DNA from: Candidatus Aminicenantota bacterium
GTDB taxonomy: Bacteria > Acidobacteriota > Aminicenantia > Aminicenantales > UBA4085
Assembly (NCBI GenBank): GCA_022866045.1
Contig: JALHTW010000320.1
Coordinates: 1 to 43,048 of the forward strand
DNA length: 43,048 bases
Direction of reading: 5' to 3'
Positions 12,831 through 21,099 of this stretch are shown here, in pieces. The number at the start of each line of letters is the position of its first letter. Within the stretch, counting starts at the first letter, position 1. Under the pieces are notes generated by a model that saw only the letters and a list, made by a program, of their open reading frames with translations, was not told where the DNA came from and did not search any database. A program made the position numbers and the translations under genes.

Positions 12831-14117
12831 GTGAAGAAAATCATTTGGACGCTCTTCCTTGTCTTCTCCTTGGCCGGATTTTCCGAAGCCGCGATCCTTA
12901 AAATCACGGTCAATGCGGCCATCCATCCGGTGACCTCCGAGTACATCCGCGGCGCGATCGACCGCGCCGACAAAGAAGGCGCGAGCCTGCTCCTCATGAC
13001 GCTCAACACGCCCGGCGGCCTCGACTCTTCCATGCGGGAGATCATCGAAAAGATCCTTTCGGCCAAGACGCCCGTGGCGGCGTTCGTCGCGCCAAGCGGC
13101 GCCCGCTCGGCCTCCGCCGGATTTTTCATCGGCATCGCCTCCGACCTGTTCATCATGGCGCCCGGCACGAATACCGGCGCCGCCCATCCCGTCGGCATTT
13201 CGATCACGGGACAGTCCATGGACCAGACCATGGAGGACAAGGTCACCCACGACGCGGCGGCCTACATTAAAACCTTGGCCGAAAAGCGTGGCCGCAACGT
13301 CAGGATGGCCGAAGACGCTGTCCGGAAGAGCCTGTCCTACACGGAAAAGGAATCGCTCCAGGGCGGAATCATCGATCTCGTCGCCAAAGATGAGGAGGAG
13401 ATCATCAACGCCCTGGACGGGAAAACGATCCACCGCTTCAATGGGGAGGAAACCGTTCTCCATCTGAAACAACAGCCGGTCATCGACGTGCCGATGTCGG
13501 CCCGGCAGAAGTTTCTTCTGACGATCTCGAATCCCAACTTCGCTTATATTCTTCTCATGATCGGTCTTCTCGGCCTCTATTTTGAGTTCGCCAACCCGGG
13601 CGCCATTCTTCCCGGAGTCCTCGGCGGCATCTCGCTCCTCCTGGCCATCTTCGCCTTCCAGATCCTGCCCATCAATTACGTCGGGCTGATCCTCATCCTT
13701 CTGGCCATCGTCCTTTTCATCCTGGAGGTCAAAGTGCACAGCTTCGGCGCTCTGTCTATCGGCGGCATCATCGCCATGCTCATCGGCTCGACGATGCTCA
13801 TCAACGCTCCGATCCCCGAGCTCAAGCCCAGCCTGAAGTTCATCATCCCCGTAGCCCTGGGCGTATCGCTGATCTTCATCTTCCTCGTCTTCCTCGTCGT
13901 GCAAGCCCACCGGCGGAAAGTGGCAACGGGAAAGGAAGGCCTCATCGGAGAGATCGGATTGGCCCAGACCGACCTCAACCCGTCGGGCAAGGTTTTCGTC
14001 CACGGCGAGCTATGGCAGGCGGAAGCCGACGAATTCATCCCCATTGGGGCCAAAGTGAAGGTCGGCCGGGTCGAGGCCAACTTGAGCCTCAAGGTGACGA
14101 AAGCTAATCGAAAATAA
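12831..14117 (+). CDS. NfeD/STOPP-family membrane-bound ClpP-class serine protease
   Basis: 428 aa from GTG 12831; the track's TTG 12777 lies upstream of a near-perfect promoter and is rejected. Layout: signal peptide (about 1-20), ClpP-like serine protease domain (about 22-215), four or so membrane helices (about 230-360) and a C-terminal NfeD OB-fold ('EGLIGEIGLAQTDLNPSGKVFVHGELWQAEA'). The catalytic Ser is in 'RSASAG' (about residue 95) and the Lys in 'EDKVTHDAAAYIK' (about 137), matching the Ser-Lys dyad of archaeal stomatin-operon proteases. The next gene is a slipin, the usual partner and substrate. Likely role: membrane protein quality control. Confidence 0.93.
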   Translation: MKKIIWTLFLVFSLAGFSEAAILKITVNAAIHPVTSEYIRGAIDRADKEGASLLLMTLNTPGGLDSSMREIIEKILSAKTPVAAFVAPSGARSASAGFFIGIASDLFIMAPGTNTGAAHPVGISITGQSMDQTMEDKVTHDAAAYIKTLAEKRGRNVRMAEDAVRKSLSYTEKESLQGGIIDLVAKDEEEIINALDGKTIHRFNGEETVLHLKQQPVIDVPMSARQKFLLTISNPNFAYILLMIGLLGLYFEFANPGAILPGVLGGISLLLAIFAFQILPINYVGLILILLAIVLFILEVKVHSFGALSIGGIIAMLIGSTMLINAPIPELKPSLKFIIPVALGVSLIFIFLVFLVVQAHRRKVATGKEGLIGEIGLAQTDLNPSGKVFVHGELWQAEADEFIPIGAKVKVGRVEANLSLKVTKANRK

Positions 14118-14169
14118 TGATGCATCCATTTGAATGCTTCATCGATAACTCTCTTTTGAGGAGGTTTGC

Positions 14170-14931
14170 ATGATTACCTATCCGATAATCGTTCTCGGCT
14201 TTTTCATTCTTTATCTTCTCAATTCAATCAAGATCCTACGCGAATACGAGCGCGGCGTCATTTTCCGCCTCGGCCGGCTTCTGCCGAAAGCCAAAGGCCC
14301 GGGTCTGATTCTCGTCTTCTCGCCGGTGGACCGTATCGTGAAAATAAGCTTGCGGATAATCGCCATGGAGATACCTCCCCAGGATGTCATCACTAAAGAT
14401 AATGTTACGGTCAAAGTGAGTGCCGTCCTTTATTTTCGTGTCATCGACCCTATCAAGTGTGTCATCGAAGTCCAGGATTATCTGTACGCGACGTCCCAGC
14501 TCTCCCAGACAACGCTCCGCAGCGCGCTCGGCCAGGTCGATCTCGATGAGCTACTTTCGCAACGCGAAAAACTCAATGCCCGGCTTCAGGAAATCATCAG
14601 CAAGCACACCGACCCCTGGGGCATCAAGGTCCAGCTTGTCGAGATGAAACACGTGGACCTGCCGGAGAACATGATCCGGGCGATCGCCAAGCAGGCCGAG
14701 GCCGAGCGCGAGCGAAGGGCCAAAGTCATCCACGCCGAAGGCGAATTCCAGGCCGCCGATAAGCTGACCAAGGCCGCTGACATCATCTCCACGAACCCCC
14801 AGGCTCTCCAACTCCGATTCCTGGGCACCTTGACGGAAATTGCCGCGGAAAAGAATTCGACGATCGTCTTTCCTCTCCCCATGGAGTTCTTGAAGGCGTT
14901 TTCCTTCGAAAAAAAGCCGGAGAATAAATAA
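14170..14931 (+). CDS. Slipin / stomatin-like SPFH domain protein
   Basis: 253 aa, with the RBS GAGGAGG before ATG 14170. One N-terminal membrane helix ('[17 protein letters not shown]') is followed by an SPFH/band 7 domain: '[27 protein letters not shown]', '[20 protein letters not shown]', '[30 protein letters not shown]', '[43 protein letters not shown]'. Stomatins assemble in membrane microdomains. Adjacent placement after the NfeD protease (52-nt gap) is the classic stomatin operon. The C-terminal coiled coil is short. Confidence 0.95.
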   Translation: MITYPIIVLGFFILYLLNSIKILREYERGVIFRLGRLLPKAKGPGLILVFSPVDRIVKISLRIIAMEIPPQDVITKDNVTVKVSAVLYFRVIDPIKCVIEVQDYLYATSQLSQTTLRSALGQVDLDELLSQREKLNARLQEIISKHTDPWGIKVQLVEMKHVDLPENMIRAIAKQAEAERERRAKVIHAEGEFQAADKLTKAADIISTNPQALQLRFLGTLTEIAAEKNSTIVFPLPMEFLKAFSFEKKPENK

Positions 14932-14936
14932 ACCTC

Positions 14937-15542
14937 ATGACAACCGAGAGACAATTCCGCGAACTCAAATTCTCGAGCACCCAGCTCGCCGTCGTTTTTC
15001 TGGCCATCCTCGTCCTCGGCGTCTTCATCTTTCTCCTCGGGATCTCGGTCGGCAAAAAACAGTCTCAGCTTTCCGCGCAGGCCGTTATCACCCCGGCCAT
15101 AACAACCGAGAATGTCGCTCAAAAATCCGCCCTGCCTGCGGAATCTACGACAACGGGGACCGTCCAGCCGCAGCAACAGCCGCCAACGGCCAAGGAAAAG
15201 CCCGTCGAAATAAAACCGACGACGGAAGTCGAAAAGCCGGCCGAGGCCAAAGCCGAGCCGGTAAAAAAATCTGCTCAACCGGCCGTCAAGAAACAAGAAG
15301 GAATTTTTTACGTGCAGATCGGCGCCATAGCGGATAAAGAAGCGGCGGATACCTTCGCTAAAAAGGTCGATACGCTGGGCTTTCCGGCGATCGTCCTGTC
15401 CCCGCGCGCCACGGACAATAAGGCCCTTTATCGCGTTCGCATCGGGCCCTACAAGACGAAGCAGGACGCCCAAGAGGCCCAGGCCAAGATCGCCGCTGCC
15501 TTAAAGAAAAAGACAACCGACTTTTTCATCGTGACGAGCTGA
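14937..15542 (+). CDS. SPOR-domain membrane protein
   Basis: 201 aa: a cytoplasmic N-terminus, one membrane helix ('LAVVFLAILVLGVFIFLLGISVG'), a low-complexity Pro/Lys/Glu/Thr linker (about residues 45-118), and a C-terminal SPOR domain, 'IFYVQIGAIADKEAADTFAKKVDTLGFPAIVLS...ALYRVRIGPYKTKQDAQEAQAKI'. SPOR domains bind denuded glycan strands of septal peptidoglycan, so a cell-division or wall-remodelling role in the periplasm is likely. It starts 5 nt after the slipin stop and belongs to the envelope operon nfeD-slipin-SPOR-lnt-prfB. Confidence 0.9.
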   Translation: MTTERQFRELKFSSTQLAVVFLAILVLGVFIFLLGISVGKKQSQLSAQAVITPAITTENVAQKSALPAESTTTGTVQPQQQPPTAKEKPVEIKPTTEVEKPAEAKAEPVKKSAQPAVKKQEGIFYVQIGAIADKEAADTFAKKVDTLGFPAIVLSPRATDNKALYRVRIGPYKTKQDAQEAQAKIAAALKKKTTDFFIVTS

Positions 15543-15556
15543 TTCGGGCCATATCC

Positions 15557-17077
15557 GTGAAAATGAAATTATCCGACTTCGTCTTTGCCGCATTTTCCGG
15601 ATTCCTTTCGGCCCTGGCTTTTCCCAAGACGAACCTCCCCTTCTTTGTCTGGATCTCTCTCATCCCGCTTTTCTTTGTCCTGGCCCGCATGACCCCGAAA
15701 CGATCGTTTCTGTCGGGATGGACGGCCGGGACGATCTTCTACGGGATCCTCCTCTACTGGATTCCGGCCGTACCGGCCCATTATGGCCATTTGTCCAAGG
15801 CGCTCAGCCTCCTCATCTATCTCGTCTTCATCCTGTTCCTGGCCCTGACGTGGGCCCTGTTCGGCTTCGTCTTTTCCGTGATCCATCGAAAACGCGCCGC
15901 GGCCGCCTTTTTCGCAGCGCCGTTCCTCTGGGTGGCCTTTGAATACATCATCACCCACGCCTTTACCGGTTTTCCATGGGGCGTCCTGGGCCTCATCCAG
16001 CATAAAAACCTCTCCTTTATCCAAATCTCGGCCGTCACCGGAATCTATGGCGTCTCCTTTGTCCTGGTCATTTTTCAAAGCCTGTTCGTCTATTCCCTCC
16101 GGTCCATGAAAAGGCTGCCGTTCGCCTTCGGGATCATCCTTCTTGTCCTCGTCCATCTCGGCGGGTTCATAAGCTTGGAAAAAGTCCCCGAGACGAAAAC
16201 CTCTTTTCCGGCGGCGGTTATCCAGGGCAACGTCTCCTCGGACATCTACTGGAATGACGCGGCCACCAACGACATCCTCACCCTGTTCGAAGAGCATCTC
16301 GAACTCACCCGGCAGTCATGCGAGAAAGGCGCCAAGCTCATCATCTGGCCCGAGTTCACGGTCCCCCTGTGTTTCTCCTGCGAGCAAGACCTCTATCAGA
16401 GCTTCAAGCGCATCCTTTCCCAATTCGCTGCGGACACCCAGACGACGCTTCTCCTCGGAACGAACGAACAGTCCGGTCCTCCCGGCCAGGAGCACTACTT
16501 CAACACGGCCCTCTGCCTGACCCCCGACCTCAAAATCACCAAGTACGCCAAGATGCACCTTGTCCCATTCGGCGAATACACGCCCTACAAGAAGATCTTT
16601 TCCTTCATCGAGAAAATGACGCACGCCATCGGCGAGATCACGCCCGGGACCGAGCTCACGCTCCATTCCTTCCGTGACCTGAAATTCGGCTCGCCGATCT
16701 GCTACGAGCTCATCTTCTCCGACCTCGTCCGCCGCTTCACAAAAAAAGGCGCGGATTTCCTCGTGACCATCACCAACGACGGCTGGTATGGAAAGACCGC
16801 GGCACCCTATCAGCATTTCTCCAACGCCGTTTTCCGGGCTGTCGAGAACCGGCGGTTCCTGCTTAGAGCGGCGACGACGGGCATCAGCGGCATCATCGAT
16901 CCTTACGGCCGGGTCCTCGCCCAGTCCGAGATCGGGACAAAAACATTTTTGACCGGAACGGTCACGCCCTCGAAAAAATTGACATTTTACGCCCGGTTCG
17001 GGGACGTCTTCTCGCTTTTGTGCTTGACAACGAGCGTCATCTTCCTTATCCTGGCCCTTTTCAAGCGACGACCATGA
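15557..17077 (+). CDS. lnt: Apolipoprotein N-acyltransferase
   Basis: 506 aa. Lnt adds the third acyl chain to the N-terminal Cys of lipoproteins in the inner membrane. An N-terminal block of about six membrane helices is followed by a periplasmic nitrilase domain whose catalytic triad is visible: Glu in 'IIWPEFTVP', Lys in 'KYAKMHLVPFGEYTP', Cys in 'GSPICYELIFSDLVR'; 'TNDGWYGKTAAPYQHF' and 'ENRRFLLRAATTGISGIIDPYGR' also match. Start GTG 15557 or ATG 15563; neither has a clear RBS, so coupling to the SPOR gene 14 nt upstream is likely. Its stop overlaps the prfB ATG (ATGA). Confidence 0.95.
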   Translation: MKMKLSDFVFAAFSGFLSALAFPKTNLPFFVWISLIPLFFVLARMTPKRSFLSGWTAGTIFYGILLYWIPAVPAHYGHLSKALSLLIYLVFILFLALTWALFGFVFSVIHRKRAAAAFFAAPFLWVAFEYIITHAFTGFPWGVLGLIQHKNLSFIQISAVTGIYGVSFVLVIFQSLFVYSLRSMKRLPFAFGIILLVLVHLGGFISLEKVPETKTSFPAAVIQGNVSSDIYWNDAATNDILTLFEEHLELTRQSCEKGAKLIIWPEFTVPLCFSCEQDLYQSFKRILSQFAADTQTTLLLGTNEQSGPPGQEHYFNTALCLTPDLKITKYAKMHLVPFGEYTPYKKIFSFIEKMTHAIGEITPGTELTLHSFRDLKFGSPICYELIFSDLVRRFTKKGADFLVTITNDGWYGKTAAPYQHFSNAVFRAVENRRFLLRAATTGISGIIDPYGRVLAQSEIGTKTFLTGTVTPSKKLTFYARFGDVFSLLCLTTSVIFLILALFKRRP

Positions 17078-18208
17078 GCCCAAACAAGCCGATATCCGCA
17101 GAACATTCGAGCGACCTCGAGGCTAAAACCCGCGAGCGCTTCGCCAAATTCGATGAGCTGCGAGGTTTTCTTTGACCTCGAACAGAAGAAAATCCAGGTC
17201 GAGGCGCTGAACCGCGATCTCTCCTCCCCTGACGTCTGGCAGGACCAGAAAAAGTCCCAGTCCCTCCAACAGAGCAAAAAACGCCTCGAGCGCGAAATCC
17301 AGTTTTTCACCGGACTCTACCAGAAAAAAGAAGATCTCGATGTCCTCCTCGAGCTGGCCAAGGAAGGCGAAAACGTTGATCAGGAGTTCGGGCAAAGCCT
17401 GACGGCGTTCAGCCAGCACCTGGAAGAAGCCGAATTGCAGACGCTCTTCTTCGAACGCGATGACGCCCGCAACGCCATTCTGACGATCCATCCGGGCGCG
17501 GGCGGGACGGAATCCCAGGACTGGGCCTCTATTCTGATGCGGATGTACCTCCGCTATGCCGAACGCAAAGGATTTAAGACCGAGATTCTAGACATGCTCC
17601 CCGGCGAAGAGGCCGGTCTGAAAAGCGCGACCATCCGGATCGAGGGGGACTACGTCTTCGGCAATCTCAGCCAGGAAACCGGCGTCCATCGCCTCGTCCG
17701 CATCTCCCCCTTCGACGCCAACAAGCGGCGGCATACATCGTTTGCAGCCGTCTTCGTCTATCCGGAAGTTGACGAAGACATTGAGATCGCGATTAACCCG
17801 GAAGAGTTGCGGATCGACACCTTCCGCGCCGGCGGCAAGGGCGGCCAGCATGTCAACACGACAGATTCGGCTGTCCGTATTACGCACATCCCGACGGGCA
17901 TCGTCGTCCAGTGCCAGAACGAACGCTCCCAGCATAAAAACAAGGCCGCGGCGATGAAGGTCCTCAAGGCCCGGCTCTATGAGCTCGAGCGGAAAAAGAA
18001 GCTCGAAAAAGTCGAACAGCTCGAAGACTCCAAGACCGATATCGCTTGGGGAAACCAGATCCGCTCCTACGTCCTTCACCCCTATAAGATGATCAAGGAT
18101 ATGCGGACGCGCCTGGAGACCGGAGACACGGACAGGGTCCTCGACGGCGACCTCGATGAGTTCATCAAGGCCAGCCTGATCCTGCGGAAAACGAAGCCCG
18201 CCGAATAG
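17074..18208 (+). CDS. prfB: Peptide chain release factor 2 with programmed +1 frameshift
   Basis: The first frame starts at ATG 17074 (overlapping the lnt stop) and ends after 33 codons at CTT TGA C (17170-17176). A Shine-Dalgarno-like GAGG lies just upstream, as in the classic RF2 autoregulatory site. Slipping +1 after CTT joins the track ORF from 17174, giving 377 aa in total. The body carries the UGA/UAA-recognition S-P-F motif ('RISPFDANKRRHTS') and the G-G-Q peptidyl-hydrolysis motif ('GGKGGQHVNTTDSAVR'). RF2 terminates at UAA/UGA and here senses its own UGA. The automated ORF at 17153 lacks the N-terminus. Confidence 0.95.
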
Positions 18209-18214
18209 TCGCTT

Positions 18215-18994
18215 CTATTTCTTCACATCCTCCCAGACCGCGTCCATCTCGGCGAGGGTCGCCTCCCCCAATTCCTTTCCCTGTTTCTTGAGCTTCGTTT
18301 CAAGCTTCGCGAAGCGCCGGAGGAACTTAGCGTTCGCCTGACGGAGGGCGGTTTCGGGGTTGAGCTTTAATTTCCGGGCGACATTGGCCAGGGTGAAAAA
18401 GCAGTCGCCGATTTCCTCCTCCACCCGCCGCGCTTGTCCCGATGTCATCGCCGCTTCGAGTTCGCCGATCTCCTCATTCATTTTCGTGAGCGCTTCGTCC
18501 GCCGACGGCCAATCGAAGCCGAAATGGGAGACGCGCTGGCCGATCTGAAACGCGGCCAGCAGCGAAGGCGCAAGCCTGGAAATGCCCTCAAAATGCGATT
18601 CCCGCTTTTTTTCGGCCTTCTTCTGTTGAATCCAGGCGTCCAGGACGCGCTTCGAAGAATCGACCTTCTTTCCGCCGAACACATGCGGATGGCGCCGGAT
18701 CATCTTCTTGTTGATGCCGTCCAGGGCATCGGACACGGAAAAGGCGCCTTTTTCTTCATAGATGCGCGAAAGGAAAACGACCTCCATCAGGACATCGCCC
18801 AATTCCTCGGCCAGCGCGGCCGCGTCGTTCCGGGACAGAGCGTCGAGCGCTTCATAGACTTCTTCCAAAAAGTAATTCGCGATGGACCGCTCGTCCTGCT
18901 CCTTGTCCCACGGACACCCCTCCGGCCCTCTGAGTGTTTTGAGGATCCCGACCAGCTCCTGAAATCTCTCACCAGCTGCTTGCGCTCTTTTCAT
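18215..18994 (-). CDS. mazG: Nucleoside triphosphate pyrophosphohydrolase MazG
   Basis: 259 aa, two-domain MazG form. 'LRGPEGCPWDKEQDERSIANYFLEEVYEALDALSRND...LAEELGDVLMEVVFLSRIYEE' holds the E-x2-E...E-x2-D metal-binding helices of the first domain; the second domain repeats the pattern as 'EEIGELEAAM...RVEEEIGDCFFTLANVARKL'. It hydrolyses NTPs to NMP and pyrophosphate, a house-cleaning and (p)ppGpp-linked role. It is convergent with prfB (6-nt gap) and divergent from DUF1844. Confidence 0.93.
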   Translation of the reverse strand: MKRAQAAGERFQELVGILKTLRGPEGCPWDKEQDERSIANYFLEEVYEALDALSRNDAAALAEELGDVLMEVVFLSRIYEEKGAFSVSDALDGINKKMIRRHPHVFGGKKVDSSKRVLDAWIQQKKAEKKRESHFEGISRLAPSLLAAFQIGQRVSHFGFDWPSADEALTKMNEEIGELEAAMTSGQARRVEEEIGDCFFTLANVARKLKLNPETALRQANAKFLRRFAKLETKLKKQGKELGEATLAEMDAVWEDVKK

Positions 18995-19095
18995 GACAAC
19001 CTCGCCTCAAAAACTAAATCTCACTTTGTTTATAAAACGCCGTTATCTTATCACATTTTTTCTTATTTATGCGTCCATCCACCGAGCCGATTTTC

Positions 19096-19124
19096 TTGAA
19101 TTTTCCGCACGTTCCAGGTAATAT
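19096..19124 (+). promoter_or_regulatory. Sigma70-type promoter with overlapping palindrome for DUF1844-ribF
   Basis: TTGAAT (19096-19101), 17-bp spacer, TAATAT (19119-19124). A perfect palindrome ATATGAAA-TCTC-TTTCATAT (19121-19140) overlaps the -10 and the predicted start site, so it may be an operator or a 5' stem-loop. Confidence 0.55.
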
Positions 19125-19160
19125 GAAATCTCTTTCATATCGACAAAGGATGAAACGGTC

Positions 19161-19460
19161 ATGAAGAACGAAAAAAAGAACGGTGAGGAGCCACAGGAAT
19201 TCTTGCCGCCTTTAGATTTCAGTTCGATCGTCTTTCCGTTCTATACCCAGGCACTGGTGAAACTCGGGTTGATGGAAGATCCCCTGAAGAACGTGACCGA
19301 GGAGAACCTGGAGTTCGCCAAGCGGCTCATCGACATGCTCGATCTCCTCAAGGAGCGGACCGCGGGCAACCTCAAGGAGGACGAGGAAGCATTCCTCGAG
19401 TCCTGCCTCCTCCAGCTCAAGATGAACTATATGAAGAAGGCCAACATCATTAAGATTTGA
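19161..19460 (+). CDS. DUF1844 family protein
   Basis: 99 aa. 'LDFSSIVFPFYTQALVKLGLMEDP' followed by 'NLEFAKRLIDMLDLLKERTAGNLKEDEEAFLESCLLQLKMNYMK' matches the short DUF1844 pattern (PF08899): a hydrophobic 'FSxxVxSLxxQAxxxLG' segment and a 'xxxxIDxLxxLxxKTxGNLxxEExxxLxxxLxxLRxxY' helical hairpin. Function is unknown; the all-helical, small, soluble form suggests a protein-protein interaction role. It lies 4 nt before ribF and shares its promoter. Confidence 0.88.
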   Translation: MKNEKKNGEEPQEFLPPLDFSSIVFPFYTQALVKLGLMEDPLKNVTEENLEFAKRLIDMLDLLKERTAGNLKEDEEAFLESCLLQLKMNYMKKANIIKI

Positions 19461-19464
19461 GTTC

Positions 19465-20436
19465 ATGAAGATCTTCCGCTCGCTCAACGCGGTCCCCGCC
19501 CTCCCTCGAAAAACGGCGCTGGCTATCGGCAACTTCGACGGCCTCCACCTTGGGCATCAGAAAATCCTGAGATTTTTGGCAGATGAGGCCGGAGAAAAAT
19601 CCCTCTTCTCCTGCGTTCTTACCTTTTCCCCTCATCCCGAAAAGATCTTCGGCCCAAAAAACATCTGGATGATCCAGACGCTCGAGCAACGCCTCGAGGA
19701 GATCGAGAAGTTCAGCCCGGACATGATCCTTGTCGTTCCTTTCGACCGTCAATTCGCCGGACTCGGAGGAAAAGATTTCGTCCAAGAGATCCTCGTCAAA
19801 ACGCTCCGAGCCGGGACGGTTATCGTCGGCTCCGGTTTTCGCTTCGGCAAAGACCGCTTGGGCGATGTTCGCTCGCTCCGGCGGTTTGGCCGGCAATTCG
19901 GCTTTGACGTCAAAGCCATCGCGCCGGTTAAAAGAAACGGGCTCATGGTCAGTTCCAGCTTGATCCGCGACCTTCTCCAGCAAGGACGGATTGGAGCCGC
20001 CAATCTCCTTCTCGGCCGTCCCTATTCCATCGAAGGCGATGTCGAGCGAGGCGACGCGCGGGGACGGCGCCTCGGCTTTCCCACGGCCAATATCCAGACG
20101 CCGAACGAGATCATCCCCAGCGGGGTGTACGTCACGATCGTGGAAATGGGGGACAAAAGATATCCTTCCATAACAAATGCCGGAGTCCGGCCGACCTTCC
20201 AAGAATATCGGGGACACCAAGCGAGAACCCGTCCCCGATTTTCTATTGAAACACATATTCTCGACTTCCGTAAAAACATTTACGGGACTTCCGTAAAGAT
20301 CCATTTCTTAAAGAAAATACGGGAGGAACGGGAGTTCGGCGACGCTCAAGAGCTGGCGGCCCGGATCAAAAAGGATCTGGAGTCGGCCCGGCAGTATTAT
20401 AAAAGGACGGGGACTCGTCACCTCATCCAGAATTGA
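19465..20436 (+). CDS. ribF: Bifunctional riboflavin kinase/FMN adenylyltransferase
   Basis: 323 aa. It converts riboflavin to FMN and then FAD. The N-terminal adenylyltransferase domain shows 'ALAIGNFDGLHLGHQKIL' and 'TFSPHPEKIF', then 'VGSGFRFGKDRLGD' and 'SSSLIRDLLQQGRI'. The C-terminal kinase domain shows 'RGRRLGFPTANIQ', 'PSGVYVT' and 'NAGVRPTF'. Between RPTF and 'IETHILDF' there are 15 residues where relatives usually have about 6-8; this segment is encoded by a 33-nt inverted repeat (20207-20239), so a repeat seems to have inserted in frame. The reading frame and the remaining motifs are intact. Confidence 0.93.
   Translation: MKIFRSLNAVPALPRKTALAIGNFDGLHLGHQKILRFLADEAGEKSLFSCVLTFSPHPEKIFGPKNIWMIQTLEQRLEEIEKFSPDMILVVPFDRQFAGLGGKDFVQEILVKTLRAGTVIVGSGFRFGKDRLGDVRSLRRFGRQFGFDVKAIAPVKRNGLMVSSSLIRDLLQQGRIGAANLLLGRPYSIEGDVERGDARGRRLGFPTANIQTPNEIIPSGVYVTIVEMGDKRYPSITNAGVRPTFQEYRGHQARTRPRFSIETHILDFRKNIYGTSVKIHFLKKIREEREFGDAQELAARIKKDLESARQYYKRTGTRHLIQN
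20207..20239. repeat. REP-like hairpin embedded in the ribF reading frame
   Basis: ATCGGGGAC (20207-20215) and GTCCCCGAT (20231-20239) are perfect 9-bp inverted repeats around a 15-nt loop. The TCGGGGACA core matches the interior of the MITE-like elements at 8313-8500 and 42750-42933. It encodes 'YRGHQARTRPRF', extra to the RibF family. Confidence 0.65.
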
Positions 20437-20490
20437 GGCGAGATGTCCTTCCCCCTCATTTTATGATATAAAAGAAGCGAGAGAGAGACT

Positions 20491-21048
20491 ATGGAAGAAA
20501 AAATCAAGGCCAGCGTGATGGATGCAACCAAAATCAAGCGCGTCATCTACCGCATGGCCACCGAAATCCTCGAGCGCAATCGCAATCTGAGGAATCTGGT
20601 CATCGTCGGGATCCGCACTCGCGGCATTTATATCAGCAAGCGTATCGCTAAGATCGTCAAAGAGCTGGAGAACGTGGACGTTCCCGTCGGTGTCCTGGAC
20701 ATTACGCTCTACCGCGACGACTTCTCCGAGCTCGAGACCCAGCATATGATCCAGAAGACTGAGATCCCATTCGCGATCTCTAAGAAAGACGTCATTCTCG
20801 TCGACGATGTCCTGATGACCGGCCGGACGATCCGGGCCGCCATGGACAGCCTTTTCGATATGGGCCGGCCGAAATCGATTCAGCTCCTCGTCCTCATCGA
20901 CCGCGGCCATCGCGAGCTTCCGATCCGCGCCGATTACATCGGCAAGCAGCTGCCCACCTCCCGGCGCGAAATCGTCCAGGTCCGCCTCAAAGAGATCGAT
21001 AACCGCGACGAAGTCCAGATCACGGAGCCCGTCAAGCTGAAAAAATAG
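20491..21048 (+). CDS. pyrR: PyrR bifunctional regulator / uracil phosphoribosyltransferase
   Basis: 185 aa. It has the type I phosphoribosyltransferase PRPP loop 'VILVDDVLMTGRTIRAAMD' and PyrR-specific segments: 'IYRMATEILERN', 'VGIRTRGIYISKRIAK', 'DITLYRDDF' and 'VLIDRGHRELPIRADYIGKQLPTS'. PyrR senses UMP/UTP and, in organisms with an RNA target, controls pyr mRNA attenuation; it can also salvage uracil. It is followed by pyrC after 51 nt; pyrB, often between these genes, is absent here. I saw no clear PyrR-binding attenuator in the 54-nt upstream gap. Confidence 0.93.
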   Translation: MEEKIKASVMDATKIKRVIYRMATEILERNRNLRNLVIVGIRTRGIYISKRIAKIVKELENVDVPVGVLDITLYRDDFSELETQHMIQKTEIPFAISKKDVILVDDVLMTGRTIRAAMDSLFDMGRPKSIQLLVLIDRGHRELPIRADYIGKQLPTSRREIVQVRLKEIDNRDEVQITEPVKLKK

Positions 21049-21099
21049 GAGGGGGCTTTCGCATGACTGTCTCAGACTTTCGGCGAGGAGGCAAAGACC

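Noticed and set aside
12780-14003. 407-aa ORF antisense to nfeD
   Set aside because: It mirrors a well-supported protease gene; the protein is a His/Asp/Arg-rich composition typical of antisense reading of GC-rich codons.
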